In this document: piece by piece, positions 50,801-62,800 of the stretch
Layout of the letters: every line of letters begins with the position of its first letter
Numbering within the stretch: the first letter of the stretch is position 1
From: Rhyacichthys aspro
Taxonomy: Eukaryota > Chordata > Actinopteri > Gobiiformes > Rhyacichthyidae
Direction: 5' to 3'
DNA length: 64,000 bases
Assembly: GCA_036850595.1 (NCBI GenBank)
Contig: CM072160.1
Location: 18,269,906-18,333,905 of the forward strand
Translations under genes and position numbers: made by a program
The notes under the pieces: generated by a model
Seen by the model: only the letters and a program-made list of their open reading frames with translations
Databases searched by the model: none
What the model was told of the DNA's origin: nothing

Positions 50801-53800
50801 GACTACCCAGTGCCCAGCTCATCTCCTCCAAATCCTTTATCCCGCTCTGGAAGCCGACGTAAAGGCAACTCGAGGAGATCCCAAAGCACAGCATCCAGCT
50901 TCAGTTCACATTCCAGTAGACACTCTACATACTCTACGGGCTGTTATCCCCACGAATCTCTTTCACCCATGCAAGCTGCAATACTGGAGGAGAATGCCAA
51001 ACAGCGTGAGCTCGACAACCTCCGCATACAAATGGAAGAGGACTCACAAGCTGAGCGTCAACTCCAACATATACAAGCCCAAGCTAAAGCTGCGCAACTA
51101 GCTCAAGAGGAAGCCATCACTGCCAGAGAGGCTCTGAGCAAACGCCTAGAGCAAAGCCGCAGATTGAAGCAGCTAGAGACCGATGTTGAACTAGCCAAAT
51201 TGGTCACCTCCATGCTTAGTGCCAATAACAACTCAAGCTCATATCAGCCTTCCCCAGCAACAACTGGTCAACCTGCCCCAGTAAGATACCTGGCCTCCAC
51301 CGTGAACCTTCACCTTGCAGAACTTCAGTCCGGATCATATCCAGAGGATGTCACGTCCTGTCGTCGTCCTGATCCTATGCAATCAGCAACTTCCGTGCAT
51401 AACTCGGAGCACTCACCAGCAGCAATACCAGTGAGCAACAACACTGTAGCGGCTGTCTCTCCCGCGACTGCACTGCCCATTACAACTCACCAAGCCTCAT
51501 TGCCCCCACAACAAGGTACTGAGAGACAAGTGACTGAGTTGAACCAGGCAGCACCCACGCCACAGCCAGCCATTACCACAGTCTCTGCTCACTCTACCAT
51601 GCTGCCTTCAACGTTGCATTACTACACCCAGCTCCCTGTATCGCACCCATGTGGCACTGACACCAATGCAGGGCAACAAGCACAATTCGCCGGTCACAGT
51701 CTGGAGCAAACACCAGCCACCTTCTATCGTAGCCAGGCCCAGACAACAGCACCTGCCCCTTATCCTGGTCTACAGCCACAACTCGGAGCAGATATGTTAA
51801 TCGCCTCAGCTTTTGGTATCCCTAAGCCCATGTTGCCAGTGTTTGAGAGCGGCCGCGAGAGCGACTTTGCCCTTCTGAAGATGGCGTTGGACAGCCTGCT
51901 GAATAACCACAGTCACCTCAGTGAGCAATATAAATATCAAGTGCTGCTAAGCCACATAAAGCTGCCAAGTGCTCTTCAGCTAACGAAGGCATATATGCAC
52001 CATCCAACTCCATATACAGCTGCACTCAACGCACTGCAGGATAAATACGGACAACCAAGACAGCTCATCCAGTCTGAGCTCGGTGCCATTCTGAACTCCC
52101 CGGCACTAAGGATGGGTGACGCCAACAGCTTTGACTCCTTTGCCCTGTCCATCCAGTCACTTGTAGGCATGCTGAGAACTCTTGAAGGAGAGAACGGCAT
52201 TGAACTGATGTGTGGATCACACGTTGACCGCCTGTTGAGCAAGATGCCCCCATCGTATCGTGACAGCTTTGTGGAGTATTGTCTCAACCGTGGGATCCTG
52301 CAGTCAGGCTCGGGCCGCACCTATACACTCTCTGATCTAGCTGCCTGGCTACAAGTCAAATCACAAGCCAAACGCATTTCAAGCCGCGCTGCAGCCCTCT
52401 ACCAAACTGAGCCCAGCAAGCTAACTAAGAACACAAAGAGTTTCATCCCCTACAAGGAACGGTCCACCCCAGTCCTTCTCACGGTCAAGGAAGAGTCATC
52501 TTACTCCAAGCCAGCTCGGACCAGGCCAGCCCCAAAGTCACAACCATATTGCCCACGTTGTGACAATAAAGATCACTACCTTAATTCCTGTGACGACTTC
52601 AAGAAGCTCACACCTAATCAGATCGTACAGTGGATCAAGGATGGAAATCGGTGCTGGAAATGCGGCCGCAGTCACCCAGTGGAGAACTGTAACCTAAAAA
52701 GGCCCTGCAAAGTCTGCAAGGAGCAGCACCTCACCGTACTACATGAATCTGTCTGTGAGACCTCCAAGGCTGTCCTGATTGTGAGCCCGTCACCTACCAA
52801 GGTCTACCTCGATCGGCCCAACCGCACACAGCGAGTCATGCTTAAGGTGATAAAGGTCCTCATTCACCATGGTAAACAGTCAATCGAAGCACATGCTATA
52901 CTGGACGATGGCTCAGAGAGGACCATTGTGCTCTCACCTGTCTTACAATTACTCAAGTTGTCAGGTATCCCAGAGACTCTTCCCATCCAGACAGTACACC
53001 AGAACGTGAAACAGTTAGAGGGCCTAACAGTCTCCTTTAAGATCTCTCCTTGGTCCAAGCCAGATGAGAAGTACCTTATATCCAATGCATTCTCTGCTGA
53101 TGGACTTAGTTTTGCGGAACACAACTACCCTATAGCTGCTCTACAGCATGCTCACAGACACCTAAGAGGCATCCCACTTCTCCCAGTCGACCACGTACAG
53201 CCACTGCTCCTGATTGGATCTGACATGTGCCACCTCATCACTCCCATCCAGCCAGTCAGCCGAGGTGTTTCAGATGGACCTATCGCTGTATGTACACGCC
53301 TCGGCTGGTGCCTCCAAGGCCCAATGACACCCTTTCAAAGTTCACACAGTCCAACACAATGTCTGCACATCACAACTGCTGAAGCCAATAATGAGTTACT
53401 CCAGCACGTGCAACGCTTGTGGCAGCTGGACACTCTACCCTACTGTGAGAAAGCTGTCACCCGGTCAAAGCTCGACCAACAGGCACTCAACCTGCTCCAG
53501 ACCAATACAGTCAGAGTAGAGACTGGCAGCATTCAGCGCTACGCTACACCACTACTACGACGCTCTCCACTGATCCACCTGAGAGCACCAAAGGAAGCAG
53601 CCCTACCAAGTCTTCGAAGCACAGAACGTAGGCTCGCCAAAGACCCTACAAGGGCTGCCATCTACTGCGCGGAGATTCAAAGGTTAGAAACAGCTGGCTA
53701 TGTGGCGAGGATCTCACATGAGGAAGCATCCAACTCAGCCGAGTCCTGGTACATCCCACATCATATGGTGCATCATAATGGCAAGGATCGGATCGTCTTT

Positions 53801-56800
53801 AATTGCTCCTTTCAACACAACGGCCAATCACTGAACGAGCAGCTGCTTCCAGGACCAACCCTGGGGCCATCCTTGCTGGGAGTACTCCTGAGATTTCGCC
53901 AACACACCATTGCTATCAGCGGTGACATTCGCAGTATGTTTCACCAAGTACTCCTCCTGGCTGCAGATAAACCAATCATGCGCTTCCTGTGGAGAAACAT
54001 GCAGCGAGACGAAGAGCCGCACATCTATGAATGGCAGGTCCTACCATTCGGGACCACTTGCAGTCCATGCTGTGCAATCTACGCCTTACAGCGCCATGTC
54101 CAGGATTCTCCAACCATCCAGTCCGATCTGGCTCAAGTTGTAACCCAAGCATTCTACGTTGATAACTGTCTTTATAGCACATCAGACCCTGCCCATGCTA
54201 AGGACGTGGTGGATGGACTGCGGCAACTCCTCGAACAAGGGGGGTTTGAGATCAGACAGTGGGCCAGTAACCTACCTTCAGTCATAGAGCATTTGCCCTC
54301 TGAAGCCAGGTCTGTCAGCAGCGAACTGTGGCTGTCCCGTGATACCACTGACCTGGACGAGCCTACGCTTGGGTTACAGTGGAACTGCCTTGATGACACC
54401 CTTGGTTACCGACACCGCCCACCAGAGTCTCTTCAACCCACGCTGAGAAACCTGTACAAGACCCTCGCTAGCCAGTATGATCCTCTAGGCTTCATTGTTC
54501 CATTCACAACCAGAGCCAAGGTTCTTATACAGGATCTCTGGAGGCAAGACTTAAGCTGGGATGACCCAATAGAACACCATCAGCTCAAAGCGCAATGGCT
54601 TTCCTGGGTAGAAGAACTCCCTAACCTCCTTCAAGTGCGGTTTCCCAGGGCTTACACGACACCAAATGCAGATACCTCCACAGTGACCAGGCAGCTCCAT
54701 GTGTTCTGCGATGCATCGGAAAGGGCATATGGCTCGGTTGCCTATCTGCGAACCACTGACAACAAAGACAATGTCCACATTGCTTTCATCTTAGCTCGTT
54801 CCAGGGTAGCTCCCAAAAGGTGTGTCTCTATACCTCGACTGGAACTGAGTGCAGCGTTAACCGGTGCCCAAATTGTCAAGTTGATTCAGACTGAGCTCAC
54901 CATCCCAATCCACCAAGTCATCTGCTGGTCAGACTCCACCACCGTACTCCACTGGCTACGGTCAGAGTCTTGTCGCTACAAAGTGTTTGTTGGAACGAGG
55001 GTGGCAGAAATCCAAACCCTGACAGACCTGAACAGTTGGAGGTATGTTGACTCACCTCGGAACCCTGCAGATCACATCACTAGAGGATTAACGCTGAGTG
55101 AGCTGCAATGTCATCACCAGTGGAGAATTGGTCCAGAGTTCCTGTCTGAGAACCCAGAGCAATGGCCAGTTATGCCATGTTCTGCTTCAGAACCTGATCA
55201 AAGTGAGCTCAAGAAGAGTGCCTTCATTGGTGTTGTTGCTGTGACACCAAATTCCCAGTTACCTGACCCCAGCCAGTTCTGCTCATGGACAGAACTAGTT
55301 AAAGCTGTTGTGCAGTCCCGACACGGGCGGCCCCCGAAGCTAAAGCTGAAGCTTCCGATTACATTGCTGCTGAAAGAGCATTGCTGGTTCAAGCTCAAGC
55401 CGAATCCTTTCCTGCCGAGGTAAAGGCCCTGAAGGCACAATGTCAAGTTCCCACGGGCAGCCGGCTTTGTTCCCTCGCTCCGGAGTATGAGGAGGCCAGT
55501 GGTCTTATCCGAGTCGGCGGTAGGCTTCGCCGTGCAGTTGACCTTGACGCTGAGACAATTCATCCCATTGTCCTAGACTCCAGACACCCAGTGACTAAGC
55601 TCCTGATTAAGGACTGCGATGAAAGACTCCACCATCCAGGTGCAGAACGTGTTCTGGCTGAACTGCGACGCCAGTACTGGGTCCTGAGAGGACGTGAGGC
55701 AATCCGTAAGCATCAGTTCACTTGCCCTGAATGTCAGCTTTGGCGTGCTAGGCCCCAAATTCCAAGAATGGCGGATCTTCCATCTGCCAGGCTGCGTCTT
55801 CTTAAACCTCCCTTCTACTCAGTCGGCGTGGATTGCTTTGGCCCATTCCTTGTGAAGCTAGGTCGCCGCCATGAGAAGAGGTGGGGTATCCTATTCAAAT
55901 GCATGACAACCAGATGCCTACATTTAGACCTCCTCGAAAGCCTAGATGCGGATGCATTCCTGCTCTGCTTACGGCGCTTTATAGCACGCAGAGGAAAGCC
56001 ATTCGAGATACTCTGTGATAACGGCACAAACTTCACTGGTGGCTGTCGTGAATTGCAAGAAGCCTTTAAAGCGATGAGCCCTCAACTACAAGAGCAGCTT
56101 GCAGAGCAGAAGATTCAGTTCAGGTTCAATCCTCCCGCTGCTCCACATTTTGGTGGGACTTGGGAGAGGGAGGTCAAGTCCATTAAGGCCCCTCTGAGAG
56201 TCATCCTAAAGGGCCAAGTTGTTCCAGAGCCCATTCTGCGAACCCTACTAATCGAAGTAGAAGGTATCCTAAATGCTAAGCCACTGGGGTACGTTTCAGC
56301 TGACGTAGCAGATCCTGATCCTATCACCCCCAATATGCTTCTCATGGGTCGCAGAGATTCGTCACTCCCACAAGCTCTGTACGATAGTGAAAACCTGCTA
56401 GGGAAGCGTCGATGGAGATTCAGTCAGGTCTTAGCCGATAACTTCTGGTCATCATTTATCCGTCAGTACCTCCCAGGCCTACAAGTTCGACAGAAGTGGA
56501 AGACTGAAGCAAAGGAGCTCCACGTCGGTCAGGTGGTCCTTATCATAGATCCCCGTTTTCCACGAGCCTCCTGGCCCATAGGTACGGTGACTGAGACGTT
56601 CCCTGCAACAGATGGTCGGGTACGTACAGCAGCAGTTAAGGTGAAGGGCAAGATCTACATCCGTCCGGTCATCAGGCTGATCCCTCTTCCCCAACTGGCT
56701 GAGGAAGACGACAGAGCCCCAGGCAGTCTTTCTGGGGATGGACAATTATCCTGACAGACAATTGGGGGCGGCTGTGTCAGAAAGACTTGGAGGGGAACTA

Positions 56801-59800
56801 ATGTTTTGTTCCGTGTTTGTAGACGTTCGTAATTAATTGGTGCATAGTGGTCTACACTGCTGTGTCAGCACTTTTCCCCGTGTGCGTAAATAAGAAGAAA
56901 GTGAGTATTTGTGATGATATGTAGCTAAACTTACCCCCAGTTGATTATGTTGTTCTCTGTTAGACTGCTAGTTTGGCTGATTTGCTTATTTAGTTGGCTC
57001 ATTAACCAGGCCGGTCTGCCGATGATTTTGCTAGCGCTATATTTGATCAGTTCCCGTAGCGGCGCAGCTTAAGGTTATAGATAGTAACCCAGGATCTCTG
57101 AATTTAGGTTTCTATCTAATGATGTACTTCTATTATATAATAATACTGATTGATTCCTTTGTATTGTTTCTTTCAGACCACACACATACTCACTGTTAAC
57201 TGGTCTCATCATTAAACATTCTCAAGTCTCTCCAGTTTCCTGATTCTCTGACCGGAATCAAGCGTCTGTACTGACCGCTTTAGCCAGCGTGAAATTCCAA
57301 GTTAATGTAGAGGTTCCTACATGAAAGGTGTGGACACAATTATGAAATGAAATAATGAGTAAAGTTAAGAAAGGTCTAATGAGAAGAACAGAGTGATTCT
57401 TAAAAAATACTGTATTAAAGTCAAAGTGAGAGAAAGAGACAGCCATTCCCTAAGATTCCCCTGGTATTTTGAAATGATAACTCCTCCAATGAGGAAACTA
57501 CCAAAAATGTAAATAGAGACCAACAGCAAGAACTCATTCACGAGGGGATTCTACTTCTCCTGGTATTCTCAGAGTCTGGCCCAGCCCTTGCAGTGACAAG
57601 AACCATCTGGCATGAGGATCAGATGGCTGACGTCGAGGCTGGGACCACTCTTTTCACTGAAAGTATGCTGTAGTTCTGCATTCATTCATCCACCCTTCAG
57701 AGGCCTTAGACAGCACATCCATCAATATCAAACAATCTGCAGCGTTAGGGAGTGGACTGTAAAGTCTAGTGATGGCGGTTTTATGAATGACGAGTGACAG
57801 ATGTGAAGAGCCATCATAATCAGAGTGGCCGTGAGACTCAATATCTCTCATGAGACAATGGTATTAAATAGCAATTGGCTGATGTTACTAGCCTAGTAAA
57901 ATGCTTATTCTGTGTATCTAGAGTATCTATGTGTATCTATGTGTCAAATTATATTTCCACACAAGATGCATTCAGAAATCACATTAAGCCCTTAATAGAA
58001 CAGCTGTCATTCGGAAAAACTAAAGAGCAGTGCTATGGCCTATTAGTATGTTTTGTATGTACACCCAATGGTGATCAGGAAATATGGTCCTCGGGAACTC
58101 GGGAAAACGTTCTTCCGAGTTCAAAAATGCACATGAACGCCTGCTCAACTCAGAACAATAGCTCGGAAACTCGGGATGAGTCGGAGTTGCCCGAAGTTCC
58201 ATGTTGATGTTATTTTCATCATCAACATGGCAGAGGTAAGCAAACGTTTCAGATATTTAAAATTATTTCATACATGCTTATTTAGGCTATATACTAAGTT
58301 TACGTCCAGTACTTATAGGTTTTAACATAGCTTATGTTAACTTCTTATGTTTAGAAGAGGTTACCTTAAAAGGCTAATAATTGCTACTTTCACTATATTA
58401 ACTCATTTAAAAAATAACATACACATGCTATACACCTTTGTGATTTTCTTCCTTGTTGTTATTGTTTAGAATGTTACAACTTTCGGAGCTGAAATCGTGT
58501 AAACACACCGAAGTTGGAAAACAACTTTGTAACTCGGATACTCCAAGTTCCCAAGGACCATATATCCCAAGAGAGTTCTTGTCTCATGTCTTCGTGTTTA
58601 CAGTTTTTATTCAACCAAGAGCTGTACCAAAATCTCCCTGTGACATAGTCAGCAGAACTGTTTCCATGGGACAGTCCCAGCATCCTGATGCCCTCTTCAT
58701 CATATCAGGTACTAGTTTAGAGACTCTGGTTGAAGCAGTGGAGCCACAGACACAGAACAGGACGGATGCTATACTGAACAACACGGACCATCCCCTGAGT
58801 TTGGCTTCATAACAACAGCCAGTGGACGTCTGAGATCAATAAGCTGCAGGATGAAATGCCACAAGAACTACTTCCTGACTGCAATAAGACTGTACAATCA
58901 ATCAGTCTGTGGAACTCTTTTTAAAATGTGAGCTATGGGAGTTATGTTATTTTGTGTAATTGATGAGAATATGCTTTAACACTAGCTCCACAGTGCCTTC
59001 TTTCTTTTGTTCCCAAACAACAGCAACCTTATGTAAAACTGGCTACGGTTAGCCATTAAATCAATACACAAAAACAACAACTGTTTCCTATGCAGCTGTT
59101 TTATCACTAAAGGAAACTGACAATATGCAACTGTGGCAAAAAAATGGGAAATGCTATAGCCGCTCACAGAACTTATTATGTTTGCACAAGTTTCTGCCTA
59201 AAAAGGCAATACGAGGATGGCTACTTGCCAAATTTAGAAGGGACTTGTTGAGGAGGAGCTGGCAGTTACTTCTTGATTTGTGAGAAAGTGTGGCATTTTA
59301 CTTTCACTTCCTCTCGCATCTGCATATCTCAGATCTGAAGACGTTGTTATGTGGCATGATTTGAATGCCACACGATCTGCAGCTGTACCACCAGGTCTTG
59401 AACATGACTCTGAATATGACTGATATCTTAAAACATTTTCTTCACAATTGTACTGTTTTTTTGAAGGAGCAGTGTGTCCTCTTGCGCTGATCTCATTATC
59501 TTGTAGTTCCTGCCCTAGCTATCTCTGTGGCCCACACCGTGCTGCAGGACAAAACTCGGGGCCTCAAAGCATTGTTTCTGATAGCACAGCGAAAAGACAT
59601 TGGCAACAAAAAGTTTGAGATTAAAAACGAGGGAAAAAGCAACTAAATCTTCGACAACTGCTGTGGGATTAGGGAGGCTTTATGGAGCCTAAATTGGCCA
59701 TAAATGAGAAAATATCTAACTAAACACATCTAAACAATTACTTCAGAGGAGAAACTAGCACGGAGGTGTAAATACAGGCAACAAACCAGAAAATAAACTG

Positions 59801-62800
59801 CTCCCAAATGGGCCCTCTAAAGGATTACGAGATATTTAGGAAAACCATTTACTACTACATTTAAATGATCCGCTAATGCTGCAAAGACTGAATGTGCTTA
59901 GTTTTTTCCAAGATAATGGTAAGCTTAAACGGTATTAACAACACAACAACATACTTTCCTTTTTTTATCATTCATATTATAAATACACTAACATGTTGTT
60001 AAATTAACATGGACTAGGTGAAACCTCTGAACAAATACAAGGATTAAGCAAAAATGATCAGTTGAATTTTCTGGTTCTGTTTTAAGGTTGACTTCGATGC
60101 AATAACATTTTGTCATTTTCAATTGTGTACTGTGGTAGGAAGGGCTTAAGTAAATGAATGGACACATTATGGAGTCAGTATGAGGCTATTTTATCATTTA
60201 TAATCAGTTTATGTGTCCATTATGTCGAACAAAATTGAGACAAAGAAAAAGATGATACTGCATTTTGTGTTTTCTGTCTTGTCATCTTTTGGAAAAAACT
60301 GATGTTGTCAATTGTTCTGCAGAATGTAAAACAAAACCCCAAGAGCAAGCATCAGCAGAATATGGCTTATCAGAATCACATGACAAGTTTGTTAAGATCA
60401 TGCTCTTTTCTAGAACAAATATGTCAGATGCCTGAATAGCCTTTTAATCGCAAGATTCTGTAGACAATAATTCATAATAAATCATGATATCTGTGAAATG
60501 TAGTGCAAAGAAAGCCCTAGTTCGACAAACAATTAGCTTTGTGCATGAATTCCTTGTCCTATAGCTTCATTTTAATGTAATTTGTCTGAGATTAACCAGT
60601 ATCTGTACTTAAAGCTTTTGCTTAGTTCCTCTTTTGCACATAACTTCCATATTTACATGCACAACAGCCCTCTTCCAGTGAAAAAGAAATATCACAATAA
60701 TGTAGGAAGAAAATTATATGATAAGGATACTAACAATATATTGTCCCAACTCTAGTTTAAATGTTCCATCCCTTGCTTTACCATGACACTAACTAGACTA
60801 GACTCAGCTCCCAGTGGTGAAGCTGCACTGCAGAGAGTGGTTTTAGTGAAAAAAAGAATGGGTTGTGTGACACTTTGTCATTGACATAGCGCTGTAAAGC
60901 AGAGGGAAAATACTAACTCATTAGTACATGTCTCCTGGGTACACACTTTTACTGCTTTCTTAACTTTACTATGGATTACATAATAAATGTGCTCACCATA
61001 TGGTTGGCAAGTCCATGCAAATGCTGACTTTTCCAGCTGTGTCATTTGTTTCCTTTAAAGGAGACCCACCCCCAAGCAACGACCACAACACACACACATT
61101 CAGTACAGCCCTCGGGTACCTGCTCACTTACAAACTATGTACAGAAACACTCAAGGGTTTGTCAAGCTAACCATTAGTTCCAACTAAACAAGGACTAACT
61201 GTACTAATGTCCACCACTTAAGCTGATCTTGTTGCTCAATGAAAAATAAATTAATGCAAAAGTGTATGTAAATTCTGCCATTGTTTGTTCAAACCTAATT
61301 GATGTATGATGCTATCCAACAACACTGCAGCAACATTCAGTCCTAAAACCAATTTAAACATTTACCAGGTTTGTGCTGAGGCAACAAAACCATCTTTTAA
61401 AACAAAAAGTTACCGCACATCGCAGATTTTTCTAATATCGTGCAGCAGGTGTAACAAACACATAATGATCACATACATATAAAAAACTTCAACTGTCTTA
61501 ACTGTGCAAGGATGAACATATTTGAGTGGAAGTAGAACAAGAAACAGGAGAACAACGTTATTCAATGACACAAGTTTTCTCAACTGTGTGATAATCATGA
61601 CAAGAGTTTCAGAGCAGTGGAATGCATTACCCCATCATAAAACTGAAGAGTATAAAGGGTCACCAAGAGATATACTAAAAAGTGTAGTTACAGGAACATT
61701 CTGGTAAAGTTACTGTATACATCTGACAACGCTAGTCTCAAAAGACCTGACTTTAGCTGTAGTGAATGTGTATTAAAATGTATTGTCTATAGTTTTGGAC
61801 TAAAAAAAATTATTTCCTATCCATAGACAGTCTGGGTCTTAGAGCTGATTGGTACAGCTGTTATGTAGTAATGTTCTTCCTCACGAGCTGTGGGGAAATC
61901 TGGGCGTTTCTCCTCCATATTCCACATGACATTATGTATTTGAGAATGAAGCCTGAGTCTAGGAACTTGTTGCTGGGAGGTGGCCCACAAACCTGTGAGC
62001 TATGCCTATAGTAAAAAAACACATGTGATGGGCTTTTTATTTGCACTGAGGCATGGCACATGTGCTTAGGATGAGTACGACTGCAGAAACACTTAACGCG
62101 GACAAATTCACTAATGGCATTCACTCAGCACAGTTATCTAGATGAACAAACAGCGGTACATGACAGATGTGCTGTCAGCTTCATTTCCTCCCTCTTACAC
62201 TGTGGTTTCTTGTTATGAAGCTGCAGCCACAAACTCAGGACAGCGCCAAAACAGCATCTGATTCCTTTACACTACTCTAAATGTAACACATGTTAAAAGT
62301 AGGTCTCAATCTAACATTTCATGTGCCATGAATCTGTTATCATCTGTAATAAAATGCTCTGGGGCATACGGTTATTACATGGAGAAAAAAAACTATAGTT
62401 GAGTATACTAAAACTGTAAAAAGTTAGGTTTAAGTAGTATTGTTTAGTGATATTTATGTGACCTTTTGACTTTCTTCAGTGCAATTTTGTCCATTGCATG
62501 TGTTTTTAAAACCTTTGTGTGCAAATGTCTTCCGTTTAGTGTCAGCTTTATGTATTTAATAATAAAAGCTGAATTTAAATAGGTTTTTCCTCAGGGTTCT
62601 CTACTTCATGGGCCCTTAGATACTTTTTGAACTTCAAACCACTGAGGCTGCACATATCTGTTGTGTAGACTAAGTAGTTCTCTTATCTTAGAAAACCACC
62701 GTTTCACTTGGCTGATGCTTTTGTTTACTTTTACCAAAGACCCATATTTATCCAGTGAAAATGCACGGAGCTAATAGGCAACCAAAACAAATTAGCCTGC

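Larger units (their letters stand above)
50121..57326 (+). mobile_element. complete BEL/Pao LTR retrotransposon
   Basis: 7206 bp, in antisense orientation within rcsd1 intron 1. Order: 5' LTR 50121-50672, tRNA-Tyr primer binding site 50676-50694, gag-pol frame from 50714, integrase frame to 56754, a purine tract (about 56764-56771), 3' LTR 56775-57326, and GGTGT duplications on both sides. The order protease, RT, RNase H, integrase, a CCHC gag of DUF1759 type and a C-terminal DUF5641-like domain identify BEL/Pao. There is no envelope-like gene. LTRs that look identical by eye imply a very recent insertion. Confidence 0.96.

Noticed and set aside
57875..58207. 110-codon open frame
   Set aside because: It spans the left end of a TIR-bounded MITE and has no domain.
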